From Lachnospiraceae bacterium P6A3 (lineage in GTDB: Bacteria; Bacillota; Clostridia; Lachnospirales; Lachnospiraceae): a stretch of DNA of 64,000 nt. Positions 8,096 to 16,387 of this stretch are shown here, piece by piece (position 1 is the stretch's first letter; each line of letters opens with the position of its first letter). Location of the stretch: positions 808,911 through 872,910 of the forward strand of contig KL370861.1 of assembly GCA_000702085.1 (NCBI GenBank), given 5' to 3'. The notes beneath the pieces were generated by a model. That model saw only the letters and a program-made list of their open reading frames with translations, made no database searches and was not told the origin of the DNA. A program made the position numbers and the translations under genes.

Positions 8096-9178
8096 TTGTC
8101 GGAAGAAAATATAACAGCTATTCCTAATATGCCGAAAAAACGTGTTGATTGGATTGATGTCGCAAAGGGGATAACTATTATTCTTACCATTATTGGTCAT
8201 ACCGTTAGTGATGGAAAAACAGAAAGTATTACCAGAGGACTTATATATTCTTTTCATATGCCTTTGTTTTTCATTTTAAGCCTTGTTACATTCAGGCTTT
8301 CAAATGATGCTTCTGATTTAAAAAGAAATATTATAAGGGGATTCAGACATTTGATCATCCCTACGATTGTAATTGTTATCATCAGAACAATTTTACAATG
8401 TTCGATGATAAACGGATTGTTTTTAAGTAAAAAGTTTTGGTTGGATAAAATATATACATGGATATTTTGCAGTGGCGTGAATTTTGAGTTTAATCGCTCA
8501 ACAGTTTATGGTATCGGAGCAGTTTGGTTTTTTGTAGTATTATTCATTGGACGCATTGTTTTTGATTATTGTCATTTATGCTTAGAAAATGACAATAAAC
8601 TGTTAATTATTTCTGTTATTTTAGGAATGATAGGTGTTTTTTGGGGCCAATACCAATGGATGCCTTTTTCTTTAGATCTAGTATTTGCAATTCAACCGTT
8701 TTTTTATTGGGGATATCACCTAAAAAATTATTGTATAGATAATAAGCTTATATTGGGAACAATTATATATGGAGCGATTTGGCTATGTACACTTTATTTA
8801 TCATATCCCAATTATCAGAATTGGACCTATTTAGAATTGGCAGTTCGTAGGTATAATTTTTTTCCTATTTGCTATATTACTGCAATTACAGGTACAATGT
8901 TCATTTCCAAAATCAGCTTTGCGTTATCCAAATTTAGAATTTTAACCAAACCAATTATTTTTATTGGTAAGAATTCTTTATTTTTACTTAGTATACATAT
9001 CTTCGATGATATATATTCGGGTTTTTGGAATATAGAAAACCATCAGTTTTATAGCGCATTTAGACGTACAATAGCCGATCTTGTTATGTTTTTGGCGTTT
9101 ATGTATATAAGGTATGTAGTTTTAAAATTTTTTTTAAGTAGAAAAAATAGTCAAAAAAACATCGCCTCCGGGACATGA
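8096..9178 (+). CDS. Membrane acyltransferase 3 family protein
   Basis: 360 residues, about ten hydrophobic segments, N-terminal cytoplasmic RVDWIDVAKGITIILTIIGH with the conserved His of the acyltransferase_3 fold, so it probably O-acetylates a glycan or lipid at the membrane. A TTG start is backed by AAAGGAGAA about 7 bases upstream. Base composition is markedly AT-richer than both neighbours, which suggests acquisition by transfer. The last codons (NIASGT) and the stop lie inside the hairpin that terminates the convergent lexA transcript, so the natural C-terminus may have been replaced. Confidence 0.8.
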   Translation: MSEENITAIPNMPKKRVDWIDVAKGITIILTIIGHTVSDGKTESITRGLIYSFHMPLFFILSLVTFRLSNDASDLKRNIIRGFRHLIIPTIVIVIIRTILQCSMINGLFLSKKFWLDKIYTWIFCSGVNFEFNRSTVYGIGAVWFFVVLFIGRIVFDYCHLCLENDNKLLIISVILGMIGVFWGQYQWMPFSLDLVFAIQPFFYWGYHLKNYCIDNKLILGTIIYGAIWLCTLYLSYPNYQNWTYLELAVRRYNFFPICYITAITGTMFISKISFALSKFRILTKPIIFIGKNSLFLLSIHIFDDIYSGFWNIENHQFYSAFRRTIADLVMFLAFMYIRYVVLKFFLSRKNSQKNIASGT

Positions 9179-9193
9179 TAGCCGAAGACGATG
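9153..9193 (-). terminator. lexA terminator, inside the acyltransferase 3' end
   Basis: On the minus strand a 12-base stem (9182-9193 with 9160-9171, two G-U pairs that are C-A mismatches on the plus strand) is followed by seven T. The strand asymmetry shows it serves lexA. The acyltransferase stop codon is in its loop. Confidence 0.8.
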
Positions 9194-9216
9194 ATTATCT
9201 TTTAGGTAGAATTTTT

Positions 9217-9837
9217 TTATCTGAAAATTCTGATAACTCCGTAAACCTTGCCCAGAATCTGGCAATTATCAACGATTATGGGATCCATGGTATCGTTCTC
9301 GGGCTGGAGACGGATATGGTCATTTTCCTTATAATAGGTCTTGACGGTTGCGGAATCATCGATAAGAGCAACAACCATTTCGCCGTTCTCCGCAGTACTT
9401 TGCTGGCGGACGATAATCCTGTCGCCGCTGAAGATGCCGGCATTTATCATTGAATCTCCCTTGACGTTGAGCATAAAGGTGTTTCCCTTAGTGAGCTCGG
9501 ATGCAGGAAGAGGGAAGTACTCAATAATATTGTCATTAGCGAGGAGAGGCTGGCCTGCAGCTACATTTCCGTAAACGGGAATGCTCGTCATCTCGGTCCT
9601 GACCATCTGGAAGGAATCATCGCAGATTTCGATAGCTCTGGGCTTGGAGGGATCTCTTTTGATATATCCCTTGCGTTCAAGCGCCTCAAGGTGTGAGAAA
9701 ACCGAAGAAGTTGATTTCAGGGAAACCTTCTCACCTATCTCTCTGACAGTGGGAGGATAGCCTTTGGCAAGTATATTCTCTTTAAGATACTCAAGTATCT
9801 GTTCCTGTTTGGGTGTAAGCTGGCTGAAATCGCGCAT
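9217..9837 (-). CDS. lexA: SOS repressor LexA
   Basis: 206 residues. N-terminal winged helix (about 1-68) and C-terminal peptidase domain: the autocleavage pair Ala94-Gly95 in NVAAGQP, catalytic Ser129 in GDSM and Lys166 in ATVK. The ATG at 9837 follows AAAGGAG; the frame extends upstream but through the operator region. Three LexA-box-like sites precede it, so it is autoregulated. Confidence 0.97.
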   Translation of the reverse strand: MRDFSQLTPKQEQILEYLKENILAKGYPPTVREIGEKVSLKSTSSVFSHLEALERKGYIKRDPSKPRAIEICDDSFQMVRTEMTSIPVYGNVAAGQPLLANDNIIEYFPLPASELTKGNTFMLNVKGDSMINAGIFSGDRIIVRQQSTAENGEMVVALIDDSATVKTYYKENDHIRLQPENDTMDPIIVDNCQILGKVYGVIRIFR

Positions 9838-9849
9838 GTGCACTCCTTT

Positions 9850-9907
9850 CAAACATCTGTTTGTATATAATATAGCACATTTGTTCTGAAAAGCAAACAT
9901 ATTTTCG
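9850..9907 (-). promoter_or_regulatory. lexA promoter with three LexA-box-like operators
   Basis: Three 14-base sites resembling the Firmicutes box CGAAC-N4-GTTCG lie upstream of lexA: CAAACAGATGTTTG (9850-9863), AGAACAAATGTGCT (9874-9887) and CGAAAATATGTTTG (9894-9907), all read on the minus strand. A TATATT -10 lies between the first two. Each has mismatches to the consensus. Confidence 0.75.
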
Positions 9908-9911
9908 AATC

Positions 9912-9943
9912 AAAAAAAGACCCGGAAATCAATCCGGGTCTTT
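9912..9943 (-). terminator. Intrinsic terminator of the DUF3048 gene
   Basis: AAAGACCCGG and CCGGGTCTTT form a 10-base stem around an 8-base loop; on the minus strand it runs into seven T. It separates the DUF3048 gene from lexA. Confidence 0.9.
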
Positions 9944-9962
9944 AATAATATAGGTTTTAATA

Positions 9963-10964
9963 TCAGCAGAATGTTACAAGAGCCCATGAATCCTCGGGAA
10001 TAAGGCCGATATAGGTTTTTCCGGGATTAACGGTAAGAACGGTTCCGTCGGTATTGAAGTAAACGGTATGTCCGACAGCGTCTTTAGCCCAGGTAATGGC
10101 TACAGCTTTGCCGTTTGTAAGATAATAACCTACGCCTGTTCCGATGACACCGTAGATCATATATCCGTTTCCGTCATACTCCTGGATGGGAGCACACTGG
10201 ATGATAACGTTTTTGAAGGTAACCTGTGCAAAATCATCAGCATCCTTAACGGGAGCTCCGATTTCATACCAGTCATAAGTAGCGGTTACGGCATTGTACT
10301 TAAGAATGGTGTTATTGTGAGGGAAGGGAAGGCTGCAGGTTCCTGCGGGAACGCCTGCGGGAAGGTCATTAATACCGAAGTTGAATCTGTTCTGTGCACA
10401 GGTAACATTCTGATAGAAAGGAGTATAGCCTGCTGCTGCGATTCTGCGGGATGCTTCACCGGCAAGACAGTATTCGGTGTACCAGCTGGGTTTTCCGTTG
10501 GGAATTCTGCTGAATCCGCCGGAAAGATGAGGTGATCCGTAAAGTGCAAGGAAAGGATTGATATAAACGGGACCGCCGTCATGAATCAGAATAGCATCAT
10601 ATTCGTTGGCAAGAATGATGTTGGTGGGACGTGCGGAACGGATATTTCCGATACGGGGAATAGTGTTGTAATCTTTGTAGATTGCCATGAGTCTGGTAAC
10701 TCTGTTGTTTCTGGTAGAGTTGATCATCTCATAGACAATGTCAGCTTCGGAGAGTCCGTAATGAGGAGATGCGATCTTGTCGTTATCGATCATAACGGCA
10801 ATAGGACGCTGAAGCTCGGGAGCAGCGGTAGGAAGTCCGGTAAGCTCATTAACACCTGCGATTGCCTGAGCGGGAATAACGGGTGTAAGAAGAAGCGCTG
10901 CTGCGGTCATTGCTGCAAGAACACCTGAAGTGACCTTTTTTAATAGTTTTTTTCCGAATAACAT
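9963..10964 (-). CDS. Secreted DUF3048 (YerB-like) protein
   Basis: 333 residues. A Sec signal peptide (about 1-36, ending PAQA) has no lipobox Cys, unlike the YerB lipoprotein of Bacillus. The mature part begins NELTGLP and continues with the DUF3048 core RPIAVMIDND, YGLSEADIVYEM, RVTRLMAIYKD, IGNIRSARP. Function is unknown; the protein should be extracellular or wall-associated. AGGAGG precedes the ATG. A LexA-box-like site lies at its promoter and SOS genes flank it on both sides, hinting at damage control. Confidence 0.85.
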   Translation of the reverse strand: MLFGKKLLKKVTSGVLAAMTAAALLLTPVIPAQAIAGVNELTGLPTAAPELQRPIAVMIDNDKIASPHYGLSEADIVYEMINSTRNNRVTRLMAIYKDYNTIPRIGNIRSARPTNIILANEYDAILIHDGGPVYINPFLALYGSPHLSGGFSRIPNGKPSWYTEYCLAGEASRRIAAAGYTPFYQNVTCAQNRFNFGINDLPAGVPAGTCSLPFPHNNTILKYNAVTATYDWYEIGAPVKDADDFAQVTFKNVIIQCAPIQEYDGNGYMIYGVIGTGVGYYLTNGKAVAITWAKDAVGHTVYFNTDGTVLTVNPGKTYIGLIPEDSWALVTFC

Positions 10965-11007
10965 AAAATCCTCCTGAATATATTATTCCGAACATGGTTA
11001 ATTGGTT

Positions 11008-11026
11008 AGAACATAAGTTGATTATA
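11008..11026 (-). promoter_or_regulatory. DUF3048 promoter -10 with adjacent LexA-box-like site
   Basis: On the minus strand a TATAAT (11021-11026) is followed directly by TCAACTTATGTTCT (11008-11021), which keeps seven of eight positions of the GAAC-N4-GTTC core. A repressor there would cover the start site. The -35 match is poor. Confidence 0.5.
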
Positions 11027-11074
11027 TAGCAAGAATCGGCAAGATTCCATATAAAAAAATTTTGAAAAAACATA

Positions 11075-11136
11075 TTGACGTTCGAAAATATGTTCGATAT
11101 AATGCAAGCAGAACAGATGTTCTGAACATACATTCG
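11075..11136 (+). promoter_or_regulatory. SOS promoter of the YneA-like gene with LexA boxes
   Basis: -35 TTGACG (11075-11080) and -10 TATAAT (11098-11103), 17 bases apart. A box CGAAAATATGTTCG (11083-11096) fills the spacer and a second, AGAACAGATGTTCT (11110-11123), a perfect palindromic core, covers the start region. A weaker third (11123-11136) follows. Confidence 0.85.
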
Positions 11137-11145
11137 GAGGCATAT

Positions 11146-11487
11146 ATGAGAACACTCACAGGTATGAATAGAAGACAGTTGATGATAGGAGCGGTAGTCC
11201 TTGCAGCGGTAATGGTATTATTTATCGGAGCGTTCGCCATCAGATCAAAAGCCGGTTCTCCCGCGGAATATGACGACACCGTATATTATAAGTACATAAC
11301 CATGTACAGAGTCTGTTCGGGAGATACTCTTACGTCAATAGCAGAGCAGTATATGGATGAAATCCACTATTCATCGGTATCCGAGTATGTTTCCGAAGTA
11401 CGCCAGATGAATCAGATGTACTTTTCCGATGAGATAAAAGCTGGCGAACTTATCAGTATTTGCTATTATTCAACAGAGTATAAATGA
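11146..11487 (+). CDS. YneA-like LysM cell-division inhibitor
   Basis: 113 residues: a short N-terminus, one membrane segment (about 11-31) and an extracytoplasmic LysM domain (about 53-107, YRVCSGDTLTSIAEQY). This is the layout of YneA, the SOS-induced division blocker encoded beside lexA in Bacillus. The ATG at 11146 follows CGGAGG by 5 bases; an upstream in-frame start would lie before the promoter. Expression should be off until LexA is cleaved. The functional assignment rests on architecture, locus and LexA boxes. Confidence 0.82.
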   Translation: MRTLTGMNRRQLMIGAVVLAAVMVLFIGAFAIRSKAGSPAEYDDTVYYKYITMYRVCSGDTLTSIAEQYMDEIHYSSVSEYVSEVRQMNQMYFSDEIKAGELISICYYSTEYK

Positions 11488-11570
11488 TAGGTATGCATAA
11501 CAAAATGGTGTATATTTATAACTTTTCGGAATGATTATCTCACATTTCGGTATATAATTATAACATTGAT

Positions 11571-11604
11571 AAACGGATCCCCTTAAATAGAGGATCCGTT
11601 TTGA
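11571..11604 (+). terminator. Terminator between yneA-like gene and recombinase
   Basis: AAACGGATCC (11571-11580) pairs with GGATCCGTTT (11592-11601), then TTGATTT. The two flanking genes converge, so it may act in both directions. The 80 bases before it hold no other feature I can support. Confidence 0.75.
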
Positions 11605-11605
11605 T

Positions 11606-12703
11606 TTATTTATCGTCTTTGGGGTTGTTTTGTTCCTTTTCAGGGATTTTTTCACGTAGAGTAACAGCGTTTGCGGCATGTTTTCTGCTGTCTTCGAACT
11701 GGGCCGCGTAATGTTTTCTGGTAGTATTAACATCTTTATGTCCGAGAACATCGGCTACCAAATAGATATCACCGGTTTCTCTGTAAAGAGCGGTACCATA
11801 AGTACTTCTCAGTTTATGAGGAGTTATTTTCTTAAGAGAGGTAAGTCGGGAAGAGTATTTTTTTACCAGCTTTTCAACGGCCCTTACGCTTATCCTTTTA
11901 TTCTGCAACGAAAGAAATAAAGCATTCTCGGATCCGCTTTCCGCATTGATCCTTTCTCTTTCTTCAAGATAATCATGAAGAGCGGCTTCGACTTCATCTC
12001 CGAAATATACAACGGCTTCATTTCCGCCTTTTCGGGTTACCTTAATCCCGCCGTTATTAAAATCCACATCATTGAGATTGATACCTACACATTCTGAAAC
12101 ACGGATTCCGGTTCCTAATAGAAGAGTAAGGATAGCTATATCTCTGGTCTTGGTTCTTGAATGATATATAAGTTCCTTATCGGTAAGGTTCTCACCTGAT
12201 TCAACCATGTCCAGAAGTTTAGCAACTTCATCGGTATCAAGCCTGATGATTTCTTTTTCGTGTATTTTGGGAGGCATGACAAGCTCTGCCGTATTTTTTG
12301 AAACACGTTCGGTTTCGAAAAAATACTTATACATACTTCTCAGTGCCGACAGCTTTCTGGCTTTACCTCGTTCACCGTTGATCACGGTACGGCCGTCTTT
12401 TTCGTAAAGGGAGATATTTTCCAGATATTCCTCAATATCAATCCTTGTAATGCTTTCCAGGATAGAAATGTTAAATTCCTTAATCTCTTTATTCTTCAAC
12501 GAAGGATTGTTTTCTTTAAGGAATTCAAAAAACATCCTTATGTCATAAGCATAAGCAAGTCTTGTTCTGGCTGAAGTGTTGGATTCCAGGGATCTGAAAT
12601 ACTCCCTCAGCCAGCCGGGAAGGGTATCTAGAACAAGACGCATTTTACGTATATTGTCCCTTACCTGAGCTTCATGATAATTTTCGTCATTAAGTACTGC
12701 CAT
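11606..12703 (-). CDS. Tyrosine recombinase (XerC/XerD-like)
   Basis: 365 residues with an N-terminal SAM-like domain (about 30-135) and a complete catalytic set: Arg201 (GIRVSE), Lys225 (TRKGG), His296 and Arg299 (HKLRS), His322 (GHKDV) and Tyr332. It is a lone chromosomal gene without excisionase, phage genes or visible att sites, which favours a Xer-like or domesticated role over a mobile integrase. The ATG lacks a ribosome site. Confidence 0.85.
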   Translation of the reverse strand: MAVLNDENYHEAQVRDNIRKMRLVLDTLPGWLREYFRSLESNTSARTRLAYAYDIRMFFEFLKENNPSLKNKEIKEFNISILESITRIDIEEYLENISLYEKDGRTVINGERGKARKLSALRSMYKYFFETERVSKNTAELVMPPKIHEKEIIRLDTDEVAKLLDMVESGENLTDKELIYHSRTKTRDIAILTLLLGTGIRVSECVGINLNDVDFNNGGIKVTRKGGNEAVVYFGDEVEAALHDYLEERERINAESGSENALFLSLQNKRISVRAVEKLVKKYSSRLTSLKKITPHKLRSTYGTALYRETGDIYLVADVLGHKDVNTTRKHYAAQFEDSRKHAANAVTLREKIPEKEQNNPKDDK

Positions 12704-12709
12704 GGTTTG

Positions 12710-12718
12710 ATTTTATCA
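12710..12718 (-). promoter_or_regulatory. Extended -10 six bases before the recombinase ATG
   Basis: TGA-TAAAAT on the minus strand, then six bases, then ATG with no ribosome site. This geometry predicts transcription starting at the start codon. Confidence 0.45.
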
Positions 12719-12758
12719 CAATTCTTTAAGCTAAAGTGATGAAATTTGGCTTCTTAAA

Positions 12759-12767
12759 TGTTATAAT
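12759..12767 (+). promoter_or_regulatory. Extended -10 promoter of the AI-2E-family gene
   Basis: TGT-TATAAT at 12759-12767, with the ATG 27 bases downstream and AAGGGG between. No convincing -35, as is usual for extended -10 promoters. Confidence 0.6.
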
Positions 12768-12793
12768 CGGAGAGGTTCTTAAGGGGTGCGAAA

Positions 12794-14215
12794 ATGAAGA
12801 ATTATAACGAAAAAGAAGAAGAGAAAGATATAATAACCGTCAATTCGGAAGGAAGGATCCGTACAAAAAACAAGAATCCTAAATTTGACAATCATTATTT
12901 CAAGTGGGGATTAACTTTCTTCATTACTTTCTTGTGTTGTATCATTTCGATCTATATTGTTTTCTATCACGACGAATTCAAAGCAACCATCAAACATATC
13001 AATAAAATTCTTTCCCCCGTATATGTAGGATTTATAATTGCCTACTTGTTCAGTCCGCTTCTGAATATGCTTGAGACAAAGGTAATGTATCCTTTGTATA
13101 AGAAAATCAAGTTTATAAAAGATGAAAACAAGATGCCTCTGGCAAGGGCTACATCTATTATCGTCATTATCATATTAACCATATTCCTGATCTATGCCAT
13201 CGTTCAGATAGCTATCAAACAGGTTATACCTTCACTTATCAGCATCGTATCCAACATAAACATTTACCTTGATAATATTACCGCTTGGTTTGACAGATTC
13301 CTGGAAGACAATCCTTCGCTTAAAGCGTTTGTAATGGATGATCTGAACAGATTCTCGGACGATATATCAACCTGGGTAACAGAAAACTTCAAGACTCTTA
13401 CCGGTAATGTAATCAAATCACTTTCACAGGGATTCCTGGCATTTGTAAAAAAGCTTTGGAATTTCATGATCGGATTTATCATTTCGATCTATGTTCTCTG
13501 GAGCAAAGAGCGTCATGTTGCCAGATGTAAAAAGATAGTCTATGCGGTATTTTCACGAGAAACAGCAAATGCTTTTGTTGAAGCAATGAGATATACCCAC
13601 AGAACCTTCATCGGTTTCTTTTTCGGAAAGATCATTGATTCCATCATCATCGGTCTGATCTGTTTTATCGGATGTACTCTGATGCAGATTCCTTATGCGA
13701 TACTTATCAGTATTATCGTCGGTGTAACGAATATAATTCCTTTCTTCGGACCTTATTTCGGAGCGATACCTTCAACAATCCTGATATTTGCATTCGACCC
13801 TTTGCATCCCGGTAAAGCACTTGCTTTTGTTTTGTTTATCCTGGCACTTCAGCAGTTTGACGGCAACGTTCTAGGCCCAAGGATTCTTTCCACATCAACC
13901 GGACTTACCGGATTCTGGATCATTTTCTCCATAACATTATTCGGCGGACTGTTCGGTGTTATAGGTATGGTCATAGGTGTCCCTGTATTTGCGGTTATAT
14001 ATGCAGGACTTAAGCAGCTTGGCAGAAACAGGCTGAAAAAGAAGGGATTCCCCTACAAGACTTCAGACTATATAGAATTAGGTACGATTAACGAAGACGG
14101 TTCCGTAAATCCTATTCCTCCCATCGAAAAGAAACCGGAAAAGAAAGGATTTATTTCTACCGTAATCGATAATTTCAAAACAAATAAGAATAACAGAAAA
14201 GACAAGAAGAAATAA
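12794..14215 (+). CDS. AI-2E family transporter (permease)
   Basis: 473 residues with about eight membrane segments and charged ends. The pattern (PVYVGFIIAYLFSPLLNMLE early, IPYAILISIIVGVTNIIPFFGPYFGA and GVIGMVIGVPVFAVIY late) is that of the AI-2E transporter superfamily, whose members export AI-2 or exchange ions; substrate unknown. It has a Lys-rich cytoplasmic tail. The deacylase fusion starts 6 bases after its stop, so they are likely cotranscribed. Confidence 0.88.
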   Translation: MKNYNEKEEEKDIITVNSEGRIRTKNKNPKFDNHYFKWGLTFFITFLCCIISIYIVFYHDEFKATIKHINKILSPVYVGFIIAYLFSPLLNMLETKVMYPLYKKIKFIKDENKMPLARATSIIVIIILTIFLIYAIVQIAIKQVIPSLISIVSNINIYLDNITAWFDRFLEDNPSLKAFVMDDLNRFSDDISTWVTENFKTLTGNVIKSLSQGFLAFVKKLWNFMIGFIISIYVLWSKERHVARCKKIVYAVFSRETANAFVEAMRYTHRTFIGFFFGKIIDSIIIGLICFIGCTLMQIPYAILISIIVGVTNIIPFFGPYFGAIPSTILIFAFDPLHPGKALAFVLFILALQQFDGNVLGPRILSTSTGLTGFWIIFSITLFGGLFGVIGMVIGVPVFAVIYAGLKQLGRNRLKKKGFPYKTSDYIELGTINEDGSVNPIPPIEKKPEKKGFISTVIDNFKTNKNNRKDKKK

Positions 14216-14221
14216 AGAGTA

Positions 14222-15742
14222 ATGAAGTTAGTAATACAAAGAGTTTTAAATGCATCGGTATCGATCATTGAAACTTCGGAAAATAAAACAACGAGTGAAA
14301 GAATATCCGGATTCATCGGAAAAGGATTCCTGGTTCTGTGCGGTATCGAAGAAAAAGATACTTTCGAAATCGCCGATAAAATGATCAAGAAACTTCTTGG
14401 TCTCAGGATATTTGAAGACGAAAACGGTAAGACTAATCTTGACCTAAAATCCGTTAACGGAGAACTTTTGATTGTTTCGCAGTTTACACTCTGTGCAGAT
14501 TGCAGTCATGGTAACAGACCTTCATTTATTAAAGCTGCAAAGCCGGATAAGGCTATACCTATATATGAATATATAGTAGAAGAGTGCCGCAAAGCCGGTT
14601 TTATGACCGAAACAGGAGAGTTCGGCGCCGATATGAGAGTGGACCTGACCAATGACGGTCCCTTTACCATTGTTCTTGATTCCGAAGATATTAAAACAGG
14701 TTCCGAGGACTCCGGCAATAAGATCATGGAACATCTGTCCAAAGAAACCGCTGCGGATGTTTTAAAAACCTGTTTCAAACTTCAGGGTGCAGATGATTTC
14801 GGTGAAGCGATAAATGAAGTTATTGTAGATATCCGAAGAATATGCGATGCAAAGCATGTATGTCTCCTTCTTGTAGATAAGGCTAATCGTAAATGTTCAA
14901 TGCTCGCCCATTCTTTTATGGACGATGTCATTGAAGATCCGATCAATTGGCATGAAGAAGATCAATTCAGACTTGTTGAAAGCTGGAATGAAATCGTTTC
15001 AGATAAAACTCTGATAATAAACAATGTAGCCGAACTTCAAAGTATCAACGCAAAGAATCCCGCATGGTATAAATCACTTACAAAAGCCCGTGTCTATAAT
15101 CTTGTGCTTTGTCCCCTCAGTTTTGATGGAGAGCTTATAGGATATATATGGGCAACTAATTTTGAAGTTGATAATACAAACCGTATTAAAGATACACTTG
15201 AGCTTACAACCTTTTTCCTTTCTTCGGAAATATCCAGATTCAGATTGTTGAACAGACTGCATATGCTCAGCACTGTGGATCTTCTTACCGGAGCATTTAA
15301 TCGTAATGCCATGAATTCCAGAATTGATTCCATGGCAAATGATAAAGATCCGACAATTCATCCGCTTGGGGTTATATTCGCAGATCTTAACGGTCTTAAG
15401 AGAGTAAATGATACCAAGGGACATGAAGCAGGAGATATTCTGCTAAAGAATGCGGCTCTTTTGCTTCAGGAAGTATTTGTCGGTTACGAAATATACAGAG
15501 CAGGCGGAGATGAATTTTTTATTCTACTCAAAGATGCCGGTGAAAAAGAAGTGCTTGATAAAGAAGCTGAACTAAGAAAAGCTATATCTGCTAATGGCAA
15601 GATTAGCTTTGCAATAGGTCACAGCCATGTTGCAAGTACCAAAGAAGTATTGAAAGCTTTTCATATGGCAGATGAGTCTATGTATGCCGATAAGAGAAAA
15701 TTCTACATGGAGCATAAAGAGTTAGACCAAAGACGCGGATAA
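14222..15742 (+). CDS. dtd: D-aminoacyl-tRNA deacylase / GAF / GGDEF fusion
   Basis: One uninterrupted frame of 506 residues. Residues 1-153 are a full Dtd, which removes D-amino acids from t[23 protein letters not shown] (86-93) and the Gly-Pro motif NDGPFT (144-149; most homologues read GPVT). Residues about 178-340 look like a GAF sensor. Residues about 348-500 are a diguanylate cyclase domain with the metal Asp in FADLN (388) and an intact GGDEF (428-432); the upstream RxxD inhibitory site is absent. No internal start has a good ribosome site. It follows the AI-2E gene by 6 bases and is probably coupled to it. Confidence 0.9.
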   Translation: MKLVIQRVLNASVSIIETSENKTTSERISGFIGKGFLVLCGIEEKDTFEIADKMIKKLLGLRIFEDENGKTNLDLKSVNGELLIVSQFTLCADCSHGNRPSFIKAAKPDKAIPIYEYIVEECRKAGFMTETGEFGADMRVDLTNDGPFTIVLDSEDIKTGSEDSGNKIMEHLSKETAADVLKTCFKLQGADDFGEAINEVIVDIRRICDAKHVCLLLVDKANRKCSMLAHSFMDDVIEDPINWHEEDQFRLVESWNEIVSDKTLIINNVAELQSINAKNPAWYKSLTKARVYNLVLCPLSFDGELIGYIWATNFEVDNTNRIKDTLELTTFFLSSEISRFRLLNRLHMLSTVDLLTGAFNRNAMNSRIDSMANDKDPTIHPLGVIFADLNGLKRVNDTKGHEAGDILLKNAALLLQEVFVGYEIYRAGGDEFFILLKDAGEKEVLDKEAELRKAISANGKISFAIGHSHVASTKEVLKAFHMADESMYADKRKFYMEHKELDQRRG

Positions 15743-15763
15743 CTCTGTTAATTAATTAACAAG

Positions 15764-16306
15764 ATGAGAGAGTATAAGAATATAGTTCTGATCGGAATGC
15801 CGGGAGTCGGTAAAAGTACAGCCGGAGTAATTGCTGCCAAGACTCTCGGCCTTAAATTTGAAGATACCGATCTGATGATACAGTCCAAAGAACACAGATT
15901 GCTCAGACAGATAATCGCTGATGACGGTGTCGAAGGATTCCTCAGAATTGAAGAAAATGTCCTTAAAAACATAGATCAGAAGGGATATCTGATAGCTACA
16001 GGCGGTAGCGCCGTATATGGCTTCGAAGGCATGGAACACCTGCGTGAGAATTCACTCATAATTTACCTGCATTTAGGCCTTGATGAACTTACTCACAGAC
16101 TTGGTAATCTGCAAAACCGAGGCGTCGTTTTAAAGCCGGGACAAACCCTTGCGAATATCTACGAGGAACGTTTACCGCTTTACAGACGGTTTGCCGATAT
16201 TGAAATAGATGAAACCGATTTAGACTTAGAGGCTACAGTTGCACAAATATGCGGTAGGGTGTCTATATATAACTATTCGCAAAATGCGGATTTAACGAAT
16301 AGTTAG
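15764..16306 (+). CDS. Shikimate kinase-like protein
   Basis: 180-residue P-loop protein of the AroK fold. Walker A GMPGVGKST, the DTD pair that contacts shikimate, an FLRIEE version of the FRxxE motif and the late ERLPLY are visible. The usual GGG after the central strand is GGSAV and the lid RPLL is replaced by NRGVVLKPG. Phosphorylation of shikimate is plausible, given aroB in the window, but a related small substrate is possible. There is no clear ribosome site. Confidence 0.7.
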   Translation: MREYKNIVLIGMPGVGKSTAGVIAAKTLGLKFEDTDLMIQSKEHRLLRQIIADDGVEGFLRIEENVLKNIDQKGYLIATGGSAVYGFEGMEHLRENSLIIYLHLGLDELTHRLGNLQNRGVVLKPGQTLANIYEERLPLYRRFADIEIDETDLDLEATVAQICGRVSIYNYSQNADLTNS

Positions 16307-16387
16307 TAGCACAGAATCATATGCTTGAGGATCCGAATCAATATATGCACTATTGATATATTAATAAGAAATACAGAGGTTTAAAAA

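Noticed and set aside
9175-9574. Plus-strand frames opposite lexA
   Set aside because: Antisense shadows of the conserved LexA peptidase domain.
11606-12703. Tyrosine recombinase as marker of a prophage or integrative element
   Set aside because: No phage, conjugation, excisionase or repeat-flanked block surrounds it; the neighbours are core genes.
14700-14760. Possible separate start for a GAF-GGDEF gene
   Set aside because: In-frame ATGs here lack a well-placed ribosome site and no stop separates the two parts, so a fusion is the simplest reading.
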